Notes: generated by a model not told the origin, from the sequence alone. A stretch of 64,000 nt of DNA from Acidovorax radicis N35 (GCF_000204195.1 NZ_AFBG01000016.1:88278-152277), one strand, 5' to 3'. Positions 1 through 10,739 are shown, numbered from the stretch's first letter. Translations and numbers: made by a program.

Positions 1-63
1 ACCCTGCAGCGCCTGGGCGGTGTGGCAATGGCTGAGCAGCCTGGCGAGCAGGTCGCGGCATGA
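1..63 (+). CDS. C-terminal end of an unidentified protein (partial)
   Basis: An open frame enters from the left edge of the window and stops at TGA 61-63. The last 20 residues read TLQRLGGVAMAEQPGEQVAA. The stop overlaps the ATG of the next gene in an ATGA, which is typical of translationally coupled genes and is the main reason to believe this fragment. Too little is present to name a family. Confidence 0.35.
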   Translation, partial: TLQRLGGVAMAEQPGEQVAA

Positions 64-308
64 TTCCCGCCCGCTACGGCCCCGTGCTGTTCAGCCTGAT
101 CCTGTCGGGCGTGATGTCGCTGCTGGTGTCCGGCATCTCCACGTTTCGTGCCGTGCCGGTGGACCAGGGGTTTCTGGGTCTCTGGGCGGGTGCTTGGCTC
201 ACGGGGTGGCTACTTGCCTTTCCTGCAGTGATGCTGGCGGCGCCGCTGACGCGCAAGCTGGTGACGCTGCTCACGGTCCGGGACCCCAACGGATCAAGAC
301 ACGGATGA
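60..308 (+). CDS. DUF2798 family small membrane protein
   Basis: 82 residues with two hydrophobic segments (about 5-27 and 42-65) joined by a short polar loop. The opening RYGPVLFSLILSGVMSLLVS followed by IST is the signature I associate with DUF2798, a family of about 75-90-residue two-helix inner membrane proteins of unknown function. The ATG overlaps the stop of the preceding frame by four bases, suggesting the last gene of an operon that starts left of the window. The function is unknown. Confidence 0.75.
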   Translation: MIPARYGPVLFSLILSGVMSLLVSGISTFRAVPVDQGFLGLWAGAWLTGWLLAFPAVMLAAPLTRKLVTLLTVRDPNGSRHG

Positions 309-383
309 CGCGTGGTGGCAACACCCATCGCTGCAGGGAAACGGCGTTTCGCGCTGTGCAAAAAGCCGGTACGCTGTTGCCCC

Positions 384-2360
384 ATGTCCTTGCCCGCGCT
401 GCCCGCCCCACCCGCCCTGCGCCTGAACCTGCGCACGTGGCTGCTGGGCCTGTCGTTGCTGACCACCCTGCCCCTGCTGGTGTTTGCGCTTTCGGTGGTG
501 TGGGAGTTCAAGGAGTTCCAGCAGCGCGCCCTGGTGGAGCAGCTGGAACGCCACAGCGATGAACTGGCCCACGCCGTGGCCGAAAAGCTGCACAGCACCC
601 TGGGCACCCTCAACGCGCTGGCCGAGTCCGACGCCGCCCTGGCGGTGGACGTGCCGAGCCTGTACGCACATGCGAAGCGCATTGTCGCGCGCGACCCCGA
701 CATCCGCGCCATCACCTTGGTCACCCAGGACCGCATCCTGTTTCTGACGGCCGCGCCCCTGGGCCGCACTGGCATGCCCGTGAACGCCGCCGACCGCGTA
801 GAAGCGGCGCTGCGCACCCAAAGCCCCAACGTGTCGGGGCCGTTTTCCTCCCCGGTGAGCCCGATCCAGGTCGTGGCACTCACCGTGCCATTGGCACGCG
901 AAGGCGAGGCCACGTACGCCCTGCGCGGCATCTTGGCCGTGGAATCCCTCAACAGCCTCGTGGCAGCAGAACGCCTGCCCAAAGGCTGGATTGCCGGCAT
1001 TGCCGACGCCGAAGGCACCGTGGTTGCGCGCAGCCACGATGCCGCGAGGTACGTGGGCCACCCGGCCAGCGCCTCGTTCCGGCAGGGCATCCTGGCCACA
1101 GGAAAACCCACCGCATTCCTGGGGTCCACACTGGAAGGCACCCCCACCATGAACCTCGTGCGGCCCGTGTTCGGCTTCGACTGGTACCTGGGCATGGCCG
1201 TGCCACAGACCATCCTGCACGCCCCTCTCGCAGAAATGCTGTGGCACATGGCCGGGCTGGGGTTGCTCTGGGTGGGCCTGTCGCTGGTGGCTGCCATGAC
1301 GTTCTCGCAATACCTGCTGCGCCAGATGAAAACCGTGGCCCGCGCCATCAATCAAACCAGCGAAGCGCCGCTGCAGTCCAGCACGCCATTGCGAGTATCA
1401 GAGCTGGCCGCTCTCGTAGGGAAGTTCCACGCCACCCAACGCAGCGAAGCCGCCATGCGCGGCGACCGCGACGTGGCCGTGGTCGCGCGCGAGCAGGTGC
1501 AGGACCTGTACGACCACGCACCCTGTGGCTACCACTCGTTGGACCAGGAAGGCCGCGTGCTTCGCATGAACCAGACCGAGCTGCGCTGGCTGGGCCTTCC
1601 GCTCGCGCAGGTTCAGGGCCGCGCCTACGCCGACTTCCTGACACCCACCAGCCAGCAGATCTTTCAGGAGCGCTTTCCCCAGTTCATGCGCGAAGGCCAC
1701 GTCAAAGACCTGGAGATGGAGCTCCAAAGCGCCTCAGGCGTGGCCATGCCCATTCTGGTGAGTGCCACCGCGATCCAAGACACCCAGGGAAACTTTGTGG
1801 CCAGCCGTTCCACGGTGTTCGACCACACCGAAAAGAAGAGGGTGCAGGCCCAGCTGGAACGCATGGCACGCAGCGACGCGCTGACCGAGCTGAGCAACCG
1901 GCGCGACTTCTACGACAAGGCCGAACACGAAATCGCACGCAGCCACCGGTCTGGCCAGCCGTTTTGTGTGCTCATGCTCGACGTGGATTTTTTCAAGAAG
2001 GTCAACGACCACTATGGGCATGCTGGTGGCGACGACGTGCTGCGGCAACTCGCTCGGCTTCTGGTGGCGCAGCTGCGCGTGGTGGACATGCCCGCCCGCT
2101 TCGGGGGCGAAGAGTTCGCAGTGCTCATGCCGGGCACCCCGCTGGCCGAGGCTGCCCACGCAGCCGAGCGACTGCGCATTGCCCTGCAGGCCACGGCGGT
2201 CGCCCTGCGCGATGGCCAGGAGGTCTACATCACCGCCTCCATCGGGCTGGCGCAGTGGTGTGCCGACGACACGGGCATCGACGCCACACTGAAGCGGGCC
2301 GATGCGGCCCTCTACCGCGCCAAGGCGACGGGACGCAACCGGGTGTGCGTCGAAAGCTGA
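384..2360 (+). CDS. Membrane diguanylate cyclase (sensor-PAS-GGDEF)
   Basis: 658 residues from ATG 384; a GTG at 312 would add 24 residues without membrane character. A transmembrane helix (about 17-38) is followed by a periplasmic Cache-like sensor region to about residue 290, then a second helix (MAGLGLLWVGLSLVAAM), a PAS domain (about 370-490) and a C-terminal GGDEF domain. The active loop is ARFGGEEF, and RVVD sits five residues before GGEEF, the correct spacing for the inhibitory c-di-GMP I-site, so the enzyme should be active and product-inhibited. Family knowledge: it makes c-di-GMP from two GTP. The ligand sensed is unknown. It stands as a single gene before modA. Confidence 0.93.
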   Translation: MSLPALPAPPALRLNLRTWLLGLSLLTTLPLLVFALSVVWEFKEFQQRALVEQLERHSDELAHAVAEKLHSTLGTLNALAESDAALAVDVPSLYAHAKRIVARDPDIRAITLVTQDRILFLTAAPLGRTGMPVNAADRVEAALRTQSPNVSGPFSSPVSPIQVVALTVPLAREGEATYALRGILAVESLNSLVAAERLPKGWIAGIADAEGTVVARSHDAARYVGHPASASFRQGILATGKPTAFLGSTLEGTPTMNLVRPVFGFDWYLGMAVPQTILHAPLAEMLWHMAGLGLLWVGLSLVAAMTFSQYLLRQMKTVARAINQTSEAPLQSSTPLRVSELAALVGKFHATQRSEAAMRGDRDVAVVAREQVQDLYDHAPCGYHSLDQEGRVLRMNQTELRWLGLPLAQVQGRAYADFLTPTSQQIFQERFPQFMREGHVKDLEMELQSASGVAMPILVSATAIQDTQGNFVASRSTVFDHTEKKRVQAQLERMARSDALTELSNRRDFYDKAEHEIARSHRSGQPFCVLMLDVDFFKKVNDHYGHAGGDDVLRQLARLLVAQLRVVDMPARFGGEEFAVLMPGTPLAEAAHAAERLRIALQATAVALRDGQEVYITASIGLAQWCADDTGIDATLKRADAALYRAKATGRNRVCVES

Positions 2361-2396
2361 GGCCACGCGCAGGAGACTGGCGCCGAAGGGCGCGTC

Positions 2397-3214
<818 letters not shown>

Positions 3215-3371
3215 GGGAGCGCGACTACCAAAGCCCTTCTGGCGTGGGTGCCCCGTCTTGCCGTACCTCTGGTACTGTCTGCGCCGGAGCGCCCGGCCAG
3301 AGCCGCTTTGCTGAGCTTTGCCCGCTGCTCAACAGTCAACAAACATCCCCGACAATCCACTCGCTACAACC

Positions 3372-4055
3372 ATGCCCTTTTCCAGCGCCGATCTGGCGGC
3401 CATCGGCCTCACGCTGCGGCTGGCGGGCACCACCATGGTGTTGCTGCTGGTGCTGTGCACGCCGCTGGCCTGGTGGCTGGCGCACACGCCGTCACGCTGG
3501 CGCGGCCCGGTGTCGGCCATGGTGGCGCTGCCGCTGGTGCTGCCGCCCACGGTGATCGGGTTTTACCTGCTGGTCACGCTGGGCCCTAACGGACCCTTGG
3601 GGCAGTTCACGCAATGGCTGGGGCTGGGCACCCTGCCCTTTACGTTCTGGGGGCTGGTGGTGGGCTCGCTCATCTATTCGCTGCCCTTTGCCGTCCAGCC
3701 GCTGCAACACGCTTTTGAAGCCATTGGCCAGCGCCCGCTCGAAGCGGCGGCCACGCTGGGTGCGGGGCCGCTGGACCGGTTCTTTACGGTGGCGCTGCCG
3801 CTGGCGCGTCCGGGATTCATCACCGCCGCGATCCTGAGCTTTGCGCACACCGTGGGCGAATTTGGCGTGGTGCTCATGCTGGGCGGCAACATCCCTGGCG
3901 TGACGCGTGTGGTGTCGGTGCAGATCTATGACCATGTCGAGGCGCTGGAATACACCCAGGCCCACTGGCTGGCCGGGGGCATGGTGCTGTTTTCATTTGT
4001 GGTGCTGCTGGGTTTGAACCTCACTCGCCGCAAAACATCGTCGATGGTGCAGTGA
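3372..4055 (+). CDS. modB: Molybdate ABC transporter permease ModB
   Basis: 227 residues from ATG 3372. Upstream codons in the same frame (from 3318) give no membrane segment and no better start. There are five to six transmembrane segments. The EAA-type cytoplasmic loop, [22 protein letters not shown], contacts the ATPase (the conserved core is EAAATLGAG). It forms the inner-membrane channel for molybdate. The stop overlaps the ATG of modC (TGATG), so translation is probably coupled. A gap of about 157 bases separates it from modA and shows no terminator. Confidence 0.94.
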   Translation: MPFSSADLAAIGLTLRLAGTTMVLLLVLCTPLAWWLAHTPSRWRGPVSAMVALPLVLPPTVIGFYLLVTLGPNGPLGQFTQWLGLGTLPFTFWGLVVGSLIYSLPFAVQPLQHAFEAIGQRPLEAAATLGAGPLDRFFTVALPLARPGFITAAILSFAHTVGEFGVVLMLGGNIPGVTRVVSVQIYDHVEALEYTQAHWLAGGMVLFSFVVLLGLNLTRRKTSSMVQ

Positions 4056-5152
4056 TGGAAGCCCCCGCCTCTTCCTCGCAGATCACCGCGCAGCTGAAGC
4101 TGGCCCACCCCGGCTTCACGCTGGACGTAGACCTGCAACTGCCCGGCCGTGGCGTGACCGCTCTCTTCGGTCCCTCAGGCTGCGGCAAGACCACCTGCCT
4201 GCGCGCCATTGCCGGGCTTACGCGCGCACAGCCTGGCCGTGTGGTGGTCAACGGTGATGTGTGGCAGGACGATGCACAGAAAATATGGCGGGCCGCACAC
4301 GAACGCGGACTGGGTTATGTGTTCCAGGAGGCCAGCCTGTTCGACCACCTGAGCGTGCGCGGCAACATCGACTATGGCCTCCGGCGCACGCCCCCCCCAC
4401 GCCGCAAGGTGGCGCTCGAGCAAGCGGTGGAGCTGCTGGGCATTGGCCCCCTGATGGATCGCAGGCCCCAGGCCCTGTCGGGCGGCGAGCGCCAGCGCGT
4501 GGCCATGGCACGCGCGCTGGCCACCAGCCCCCGCTTGCTGCTCATGGATGAGCCCCTGGCCGCCCTGGACGCGCAGCGCAAGGCCGAGGTCCTGCCCTAT
4601 CTGGAACGGCTGCAACGCACCCTCGACATCCCCATGCTGTATGTGAGCCACGCCATCGACGAGGTGGCCCGGCTGGCAGGGCACATGGCGCTGATGCGAG
4701 AGGGCCGCGTGCTGGCCCAGGGCCGCACCGATGAACTGATCGTACGACTGGACCTGCCCCTGGCCCATGGCGACACCGCCGCTACGGTGATCGAAGGCAC
4801 CGTGCAACAACACGATGCACACGACCACATCACCACCGTGGCATTCGGTGGCGGGCACCTGCTGCTGGTCAGCCCCGCGGCACGCGCCAGGGGTGAGCGC
4901 ATCCGGCTGCGCGTGCAGGCGCGCGATGTGAGCCTGGCGCTCACCGCTCCGAGCGACACCAGCATCCTCAACGTCCTGCCAGCCACCGTGGTGGCCCTGG
5001 GCGAAGACAGCCCCGGACAGATGATGGTGGCACTGGACGCGGGCGCCACACGGCTACTGGCGCGGGTCACCCAGCGTTCCGCCCAGGCGCTGGCGCTGTC
5101 CCCAGGGCTGGCCGTTTTCGCGCAGGTGAAGGGTATTGCCATCGTGAACTGA
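4055..5152 (+). CDS. modC: Molybdate ABC transporter ATP-binding protein ModC
   Basis: 365 residues. Walker A is GPSGCGKTT, the signature is LSGGERQR, and Walker B with the catalytic Glu is LLLMDEPLAAL, followed by the switch His in VSHAIDEV. The C-terminal part from about residue 290 is a MOP/TOBE-type molybdate-binding domain, as in true ModC. ATG 4055 is chosen because it overlaps the modB stop; GTG 4052 would add one residue. It energises molybdate import. No modE gene follows; the nearest ModE-like regulator is at 13.2-14.4 kb. Confidence 0.95.
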   Translation: MEAPASSSQITAQLKLAHPGFTLDVDLQLPGRGVTALFGPSGCGKTTCLRAIAGLTRAQPGRVVVNGDVWQDDAQKIWRAAHERGLGYVFQEASLFDHLSVRGNIDYGLRRTPPPRRKVALEQAVELLGIGPLMDRRPQALSGGERQRVAMARALATSPRLLLMDEPLAALDAQRKAEVLPYLERLQRTLDIPMLYVSHAIDEVARLAGHMALMREGRVLAQGRTDELIVRLDLPLAHGDTAATVIEGTVQQHDAHDHITTVAFGGGHLLLVSPAARARGERIRLRVQARDVSLALTAPSDTSILNVLPATVVALGEDSPGQMMVALDAGATRLLARVTQRSAQALALSPGLAVFAQVKGIAIVN

Positions 5153-5266
5153 CTGCGACATCCCAGGACCCTGCCCAAGCGCTCCACGTGCGGCAAGGAA
5201 GCCGCGAGCCCCACCCGAGGGTCGTATGATGACTGCCAATAACAAGGGCGGGAACAAGGGGAGGAA

Positions 5267-6967
5267 ATGGTTGCAAACTGGCATGACGCCACACTGGCGT
5301 TTGCGGTGGGATTTCCACCGCTGCTCCAAAGTCTGCTGTTCTGGATCTTCGCGTCGCTGGTGGTTCATGTGTGCCAGCGCCTGGTCGAACACACGGCTTT
5401 TTCAGTCGATCCATCAAGCCGTCGCATCAGCGCGTCGCAGGCCGCCCTGTGCATTGGCTGCATTGTCTGGGCCTTGGATGTGGTGGGCCTGTTGATGTAT
5501 GCCGAGCTGGCGCACCATGTGCTGGAACTGGTGCCCGCGCTCAGCGGTCTGCTCATCATGGCCGTGAGTGCGCGCTTGACCATCCCCACACTCAGCACGA
5601 GCTCCAGCAAGGCACGCATCGTGTGGGCAGGGGCATGGCTGGCGGCCGGCATGCTGGCCGCGCACTTCACCATCACCTGGGGCCATGTGCAGAGCTTCTC
5701 GCAGGTGAACGGGCTGGCCATTGCGCTGTCGATGGCAACCGCCGTGGGCATTGCCGCCTACACGTCCATTCGCCACCGCTCAGCCAAACTGAGTGTGCTC
5801 ACGCCCCATTACCGCACGCAAACCTGGGAAGACAAGGTATCGTGCGGCGCCGCCATCCTGGTGCTGCACTGGATGCTGGTCAACACCTTCGCACCACATT
5901 CGGGCGACCCGCATGGCGAGTCCGACGGCATCGCCCTGTTGGTCATCGTGCTGGTGTTTGCCATCGCGGTCGCCATGGAGCAAATGAGCAATATGCGCTG
6001 GGACGCAGGCCGCCAGCAGCTCTTGCGGCGCGGGCTGTCGATGATGCGGTCATCGGCCAGTGCACAAGATGCCCAGCGCGACATGCAGCTGTCGCTCATT
6101 GCAGACCATCTGCACAGGCTTCTGCACCCGGAAAACCTGGCGCTGCACTTTCAGCCCATCGTTGATTTTCAGCAGCATGGGGTGCAGTTCGAGGCCCTGC
6201 TGCGCATGACCGACAAGACCCTGGGCGCCATCAACCCCGAAACCTTCCTTTTGGTGTGCGAGCTGCAGGGCAAGACGGCTGAGGTGGATCGCATGATCCT
6301 TCGCAATGCACTCGACAGCGCAAAGGCGTGGCAAGCCCGGGGCCTGGCCGACATCGCCATCAGCGTGAACGTGGCCCCCATCACACTGCTGGACGAACGC
6401 TTTGCCCACTGGCTGCGCGAAGAACTGGCCCAGCGTTCCCTGCCGCCAACCACCCTCAAGCTCGAAATGACCGAACACGCCATCATTGCGCTGGGCTCGG
6501 AGATGGTGACCGCCATCCAAGACCTGAGCACCATGGGTATTGCCGTGTGGATGGACGACTTTGGCGCGGGCTACTCGTCGCTGGGCATGCTGGCCGACCT
6601 GCCGATTGCAGGCATCAAATGCGACCGCCTCTTCGTGCGAAAGCTGCCGCAGGACAGCCGACGCCAGAGGCTGCTGCGGCACATCAGCGCATTGGCCGGG
6701 GAGTTCGGCCTGTCGGTAGTGGTGGAAGGTGTGGAGACCGTGGAGGAGCTGCAGACACTGGCCGCCATCGGGCTGCACTGCATCCAGGGCTATGTGTTCA
6801 GCAAGCCCATTCCGGCAGCCAACGTGCCCGACTGGTACCACACCCACATGCTGCCCCAGCGCGCCGTGCTGCAGGCCTCGCTGCACCCGGCCGGTTCGGC
6901 CACGGCAGTGGTATACACACCGTTTTCAGCACCCCGAGCGGCCCTGGCACCGTCGTCCACCCACTGA
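5267..6967 (+). CDS. Membrane-bound EAL domain c-di-GMP phosphodiesterase
   Basis: 566 residues; a GGAGG ribosome site sits just before ATG 5267. The first ~230 residues contain about seven hydrophobic helices, an uncharacterised membrane sensor. A C-terminal EAL domain (about 275-530) keeps the catalytic set: FEALLR (the EAL motif), NVAP, LEMTEHA, MDDFGAGYSS and EGVETVE. The common IKID appears as IKCD. It should hydrolyse c-di-GMP to pGpG. It follows modC without a clear terminator but has its own ribosome site. Together with the cyclase at 384-2360 it brackets modABC with opposing c-di-GMP enzymes. Confidence 0.9.
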   Translation: MVANWHDATLAFAVGFPPLLQSLLFWIFASLVVHVCQRLVEHTAFSVDPSSRRISASQAALCIGCIVWALDVVGLLMYAELAHHVLELVPALSGLLIMAVSARLTIPTLSTSSSKARIVWAGAWLAAGMLAAHFTITWGHVQSFSQVNGLAIALSMATAVGIAAYTSIRHRSAKLSVLTPHYRTQTWEDKVSCGAAILVLHWMLVNTFAPHSGDPHGESDGIALLVIVLVFAIAVAMEQMSNMRWDAGRQQLLRRGLSMMRSSASAQDAQRDMQLSLIADHLHRLLHPENLALHFQPIVDFQQHGVQFEALLRMTDKTLGAINPETFLLVCELQGKTAEVDRMILRNALDSAKAWQARGLADIAISVNVAPITLLDERFAHWLREELAQRSLPPTTLKLEMTEHAIIALGSEMVTAIQDLSTMGIAVWMDDFGAGYSSLGMLADLPIAGIKCDRLFVRKLPQDSRRQRLLRHISALAGEFGLSVVVEGVETVEELQTLAAIGLHCIQGYVFSKPIPAANVPDWYHTHMLPQRAVLQASLHPAGSATAVVYTPFSAPRAALAPSSTH

Positions 6968-6970
6968 TCC

Positions 6971-8107
6971 ATGGCAACACTCAAAACGCTGGTCCTGGGC
7001 GGCTACGGCAACTTTGGCGCACGCATCTGCCGCGCGCTGGTGGACGACGCGGCCACGCGCCACCACATTGCCTTGCTGGTGGCAGGCCGCGATGCATCCC
7101 GTGCCCAAGCCTTGGCGAACACGCTGGGCCACGGCGCCCGGGGTGTCGCCCTCGACCACCAGGCCCCGGGTCTGGCAGCCACCTTGCGCCAGTGGAGGGT
7201 GGGCCTCGTCATCCATACCGCAGGGCCTTTCCAGGCGCAGGGCTACAGCGTGGCCCAGGCTGCCGCCGAGGCGGGCGCGCACTACATTGACCTGGCCGAT
7301 GGCCGCCGCTTCGTGTGCGACTTTCCAGCCGCGATGCAGGCCGCGTTTGCTGCTGCCGGGCGCACAGCCATCGCTGGCGCCAGCACCGTGCCCGCGCTGT
7401 CCTCGGCCGTCATCGACCACCTGTGCGCCGGCTGGCAGCACATCGACAGCATCGATATCTGCATCGCCCCCGCGCAGCGTGCGCCGCGCGGCCAGGCCAC
7501 GCTGGCGGCGGTGCTGAGCTACTGCGGCCTGCCCATTGATGTGTGGGCCGGCGGCCGCTGGCACCCCCAGCGGGGCTGGGCGCATCCCGAGCCCGTGCCG
7601 TTTCACCGGCTGCAGCCGCGCCTGGGGGCGGTCTGCGACATCCCGGACCTGGAGATCTTCCCGGACCACTACCAGGCCCGCGACCGCGTTACCTTTCGCG
7701 CCGCGCTGGAGGTGGGCCTGGCCCAGCGCAGCTTTGCCGCCATCGCGGCGCTGCGCCACTGGGGCGTGCTGCGCCAGCCCGAGAAGCTGGCCTGGCTGAT
7801 GCACCACACCGGCGGTGTGCTGGACTTCCTGGGCACACCCCTGGGCGGCATGGTGGTGCGCGTGGCAGGCAACGATGCACAAGGCCAGCAGTGCCGCCGC
7901 GCATGGCATATCGCAGCCGACCACGACCACGGCCCCGAAATCCCCTGCATGGCCGCCATCCTGCTGGCCCGCCAGCTGGCGGCCGGACAACCCCTGCCGA
8001 ACGGTGCACACACCAGCACCAGCCTGCTGCCGCTAGCGGCCTTTGCGCCGGAGTTTGCAAAGTGGGGCATGGTGACGGATGTGGTGGATGAACCGGTAAC
8101 ACCATGA
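6971..8107 (+). CDS. Saccharopine dehydrogenase-like NAD(P)-binding protein
   Basis: 378 residues. The start, LVLGGYGNFGARICRAL, is a Rossmann dinucleotide-binding motif (GGxGxxG), followed by VAGRDASRAQAL, typical of saccharopine dehydrogenase-fold proteins; IHTAGPFQAQGYSVAQAA is another family hallmark. The true substrate is unknown. The gene begins three bases after the EAL gene stop and overlaps the following DoxX-like gene by four bases (ATGA), so it is probably co-transcribed with it. Confidence 0.85.
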   Translation: MATLKTLVLGGYGNFGARICRALVDDAATRHHIALLVAGRDASRAQALANTLGHGARGVALDHQAPGLAATLRQWRVGLVIHTAGPFQAQGYSVAQAAAEAGAHYIDLADGRRFVCDFPAAMQAAFAAAGRTAIAGASTVPALSSAVIDHLCAGWQHIDSIDICIAPAQRAPRGQATLAAVLSYCGLPIDVWAGGRWHPQRGWAHPEPVPFHRLQPRLGAVCDIPDLEIFPDHYQARDRVTFRAALEVGLAQRSFAAIAALRHWGVLRQPEKLAWLMHHTGGVLDFLGTPLGGMVVRVAGNDAQGQQCRRAWHIAADHDHGPEIPCMAAILLARQLAAGQPLPNGAHTSTSLLPLAAFAPEFAKWGMVTDVVDEPVTP

Positions 8108-8502
8108 GCCTTGCACAACACAAGCTGCTGCGCTACAGCCTGGTGGCCATCTGGCTGGCCACCGCCCTGGTCAGCGTATGGGAACTCCACGGCCAAAGCC
8201 GCGAACTGCTGGCGGGCCTGCCCTCTGCGTGGACGGAAGGCCGCGCACCGTGGCTGCCCACAGCCATCATCCTGGCCGGGGCGGCTGCCGATGCCGCGCT
8301 GGGGCTGTGGCTGGCGTTCCGACCCGGACGCAGCGCATATTGGGCAGCGCTGCTACTGATGGCCGCGATGACATTGTTGGCCACGCTCATCCACCCCGCG
8401 TGGTGGTTGCACCCCTTCGGGCCGCTCACCAAGAACCTGCCCATCGCCGCCATCCTGTGGGTGCTGCTGCAGGACACCACCACCTCGCCGCCCCATCCAT
8501 GA
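8104..8502 (+). CDS. DoxX-like family membrane protein
   Basis: 132 residues with four hydrophobic segments. The pattern KLLRYSLVAIWLATALVSVW near the start and HPFGPLTKNLPIAAI near the end fits the DoxX-like family. ATGA overlaps couple it to the genes on both sides. Family members are small inner membrane proteins with poorly defined function. Pairing with a saccharopine-dehydrogenase-like protein and a DUF2269 protein suggests the three work together, but the reaction is not known. Confidence 0.75.
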   Translation: MSLAQHKLLRYSLVAIWLATALVSVWELHGQSRELLAGLPSAWTEGRAPWLPTAIILAGAAADAALGLWLAFRPGRSAYWAALLLMAAMTLLATLIHPAWWLHPFGPLTKNLPIAAILWVLLQDTTTSPPHP

Positions 8503-8975
8503 GCCTGTACCTCACCCTCAAGTGGCTGCACATCATCTCCAGCGTGCTGCTGGTGGGCACCGGGCTGGGCTCGGCGTTCTACATGTTCTTCACCAACCGC
8601 AGCGGCAACGTGCAGGCCCAGGCGGTGGTCAGCCGCCTGGTAGTGCGCGCGGACTGGTGGTTCACAACCCCTACGGTGTTCATCCAGCCCGCCACGGGGC
8701 TGGGCATGGCGGCCATGGCCGGGCTGCCCTGGAGCACGCCGTGGCTGGCCGTGTCCATCGCTCTGTACCTGGTGGCCGGTGCCTGCTGGTTGCCCGTGGT
8801 GTGGCTGCAGCTGCGCATGCGCGACATCGCGGCGCAGGCGGCACACGGCGATGGCGTACTGCCCCCGCAGTACTGGCGCTACACGCGATGGTGGGAGGCG
8901 CTGGGCTACCCGGCCTTTGTGGCGATGGCCGTGGTGTTCTACCTGATGGTGAACAAGCCCAGCCTGGGGTTCTGA
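8499..8975 (+). CDS. DUF2269 family membrane protein
   Basis: 158 residues from ATG 8499, which overlaps the preceding stop in ATGA. The start LKWLHIISSVLLVGTGLGSAF, with a conserved His in the first helix, is typical of DUF2269. About four to five transmembrane helices follow, ending in FVAMAVVFYLMV. The function is unknown. It is the last gene of the tightly coupled three-gene set. Confidence 0.78.
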   Translation: MSLYLTLKWLHIISSVLLVGTGLGSAFYMFFTNRSGNVQAQAVVSRLVVRADWWFTTPTVFIQPATGLGMAAMAGLPWSTPWLAVSIALYLVAGACWLPVVWLQLRMRDIAAQAAHGDGVLPPQYWRYTRWWEALGYPAFVAMAVVFYLMVNKPSLGF

Positions 8976-8991
8976 GAACTATCATCGCCCC

Positions 8992-10689
8992 ATGCTGATC
9001 GAGACGCTGGACACCGCCCGCGACCTGGGGCGCCTCAAGGAAATTCTGGGCGTGATGGTGCGCCATGGGTTTGGCGACACCGTGCGCCGCCTGGGCCTGG
9101 CCGACCGGCTGGAACGTGCAGGCCAGGCCCTCAACTGGACCCACGCGGCCGACCTGGCCCGTGTCGAGCCCCCCGTGCAGGTGCGACTGGCGCTCGAAGA
9201 GCTGGGCCCGGCGTTCGTGAAGTTCGGCCAGATCCTGGCGGGCCGGGCCGACCTGTTCGGACCCGAGTGGATCGCCGAATTCGAAAAGCTGCACAGCCAG
9301 GTGCCCTCGGTTCCCATTGACGCCTTGCGTCCGCAGCTGCGCGAAGACCTGGGTGCCGAGCCAGAAGCTGTGTTTGCCTGGTTTGACACCACACCGCTGG
9401 CTGCAGCCTCCATTGCACAGGTGCACCGTGCCCGGCTGCAGGATGGCACCGAGGTCATCGTCAAGATCCGCCGCCCTGGCATTGCCGACACCATCCACGC
9501 CGACCTGCGCCTTCTGCTGCGCCTGGCCGCGCTGGCCGAGGCCGAACTGCCCGCGCTCAAGCCCTACCGGCCCCAGCAACTGGTGCGCGAGTTCGCACGT
9601 TCGCTGCGCCGCGAACTGGATCTGGCGGGAGAGTGCCGCCAGGCCGAGCGCATTGCGGCCCACATGGCCAAGCTCCCGCACATCGTGATCCCACGCGTGC
9701 ACTGGGCCCACACCCGTGAACGCATCAATGTGCAGGACTTCATTGACGGCACCCCTGGCGGTGCGCTGACTGCGCTGACGCCCGAGGCCGGGTTTGACCG
9801 CGCGGTACTGGCGCGACGGGGTGCACAGGCGGTGCTCAAAATGATCGTGCAGGACGGCCTGTTCCATGCCGACCCACACCCCGGCAACGTGTTTTACCTG
9901 CCGGGCAACCGCATTGCTTTCATCGACTTTGGCATGGTGGGCCGCCTGTCCCAGCGCCGGCGTGACGAACTGCTGCAACTGCTGCTGGGCATGGTGGAAC
10001 ACCAACCCCAGGCAGTGGCCGATGTGCTGCTGGACTGGACCAGCGACGGGCCAGGCGTGAACCTGGGCCAGCTGGAAACCGAGGTGGAGGCCTTCGTGGA
10101 CCAATACCACGGCGTGCCGCTGGCCCAGCTGAGCCTGGGCCAGATGCTGGCCGACGTGAGTGCCATCCTGCGCGAGCACCACCTGGGCTTGCCGCCGGAT
10201 CTGGCACTGCTGATCAAGGCCTTCATTTCACTCGAAGGCATGGGCCGCAACCTCGACCCCCAATTCCACATGGCCACCGAGGCCCTGCCACTGCTCAAGC
10301 AAGTGGTGCACGAGCGCTACCAGCCCCAGGCGCTGGCCGGACGTGCCTGGAGCACCTTGCGGCGCGCGCTGGCCACCGTGGAACAACTGCCGGACGACCT
10401 GGGACGGCTGCTGCGCAATGCGCGGCGCGGGCACCTGCAAGTGGGCATTGAGCTGGCCCATCTCAAACGTGTGGGCGACCAGATCGACCGGTCGGCCAAC
10501 CGGCTCGCGATGGCGCTGGTGATTGCGGCGCTGATCATCGGCTCGTCCATCGTGATGACCGTCAAGGGCGGGCCCACGCTGTTTGGCCTGCCTGCCTTTG
10601 GCTTCCTGGGGTTTTTTGGCGCCGTGGTGGGTGGCCTGTGGCTGGTACGGGCGATCTGGCGCAGCAGCCACCACCGTGATGACGACTGA
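8992..10689 (+). CDS. AarF/UbiB family atypical kinase
   Basis: 565 residues. The KxGQ motif of the ABC1/UbiB family appears as FVKFGQILA. A nucleotide-binding Lys lies in VIVKIRRPGI, and the catalytic/metal loop is HADPHPGNVFY followed by FIDFGMVG. Two C-terminal helices (about 505-560) anchor it in the membrane, as in UbiB. Family proteins act as atypical ATPases/kinases supporting ubiquinone biosynthesis. It starts 16 bases after the DUF2269 gene. It lies away from ubiE/ubiJ, so a paralogue rather than the canonical ubiB is possible and no symbol is given. Confidence 0.85.
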   Translation: MLIETLDTARDLGRLKEILGVMVRHGFGDTVRRLGLADRLERAGQALNWTHAADLARVEPPVQVRLALEELGPAFVKFGQILAGRADLFGPEWIAEFEKLHSQVPSVPIDALRPQLREDLGAEPEAVFAWFDTTPLAAASIAQVHRARLQDGTEVIVKIRRPGIADTIHADLRLLLRLAALAEAELPALKPYRPQQLVREFARSLRRELDLAGECRQAERIAAHMAKLPHIVIPRVHWAHTRERINVQDFIDGTPGGALTALTPEAGFDRAVLARRGAQAVLKMIVQDGLFHADPHPGNVFYLPGNRIAFIDFGMVGRLSQRRRDELLQLLLGMVEHQPQAVADVLLDWTSDGPGVNLGQLETEVEAFVDQYHGVPLAQLSLGQMLADVSAILREHHLGLPPDLALLIKAFISLEGMGRNLDPQFHMATEALPLLKQVVHERYQPQALAGRAWSTLRRALATVEQLPDDLGRLLRNARRGHLQVGIELAHLKRVGDQIDRSANRLAMALVIAALIIGSSIVMTVKGGPTLFGLPAFGFLGFFGAVVGGLWLVRAIWRSSHHRDDD

Positions 10690-10739
10690 CGTGGCAGCCC
10701 ACACAGCTTCCCCCGGCTAGAAACTGGGGCGACCCAAGC

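Noticed and set aside
74..1351. Long minus-strand open frames opposite the diguanylate cyclase gene
   Set aside because: Frames of this kind are expected in very GC-rich coding DNA; they have no family content and no ribosome site, while the plus strand encodes a clear GGDEF protein.
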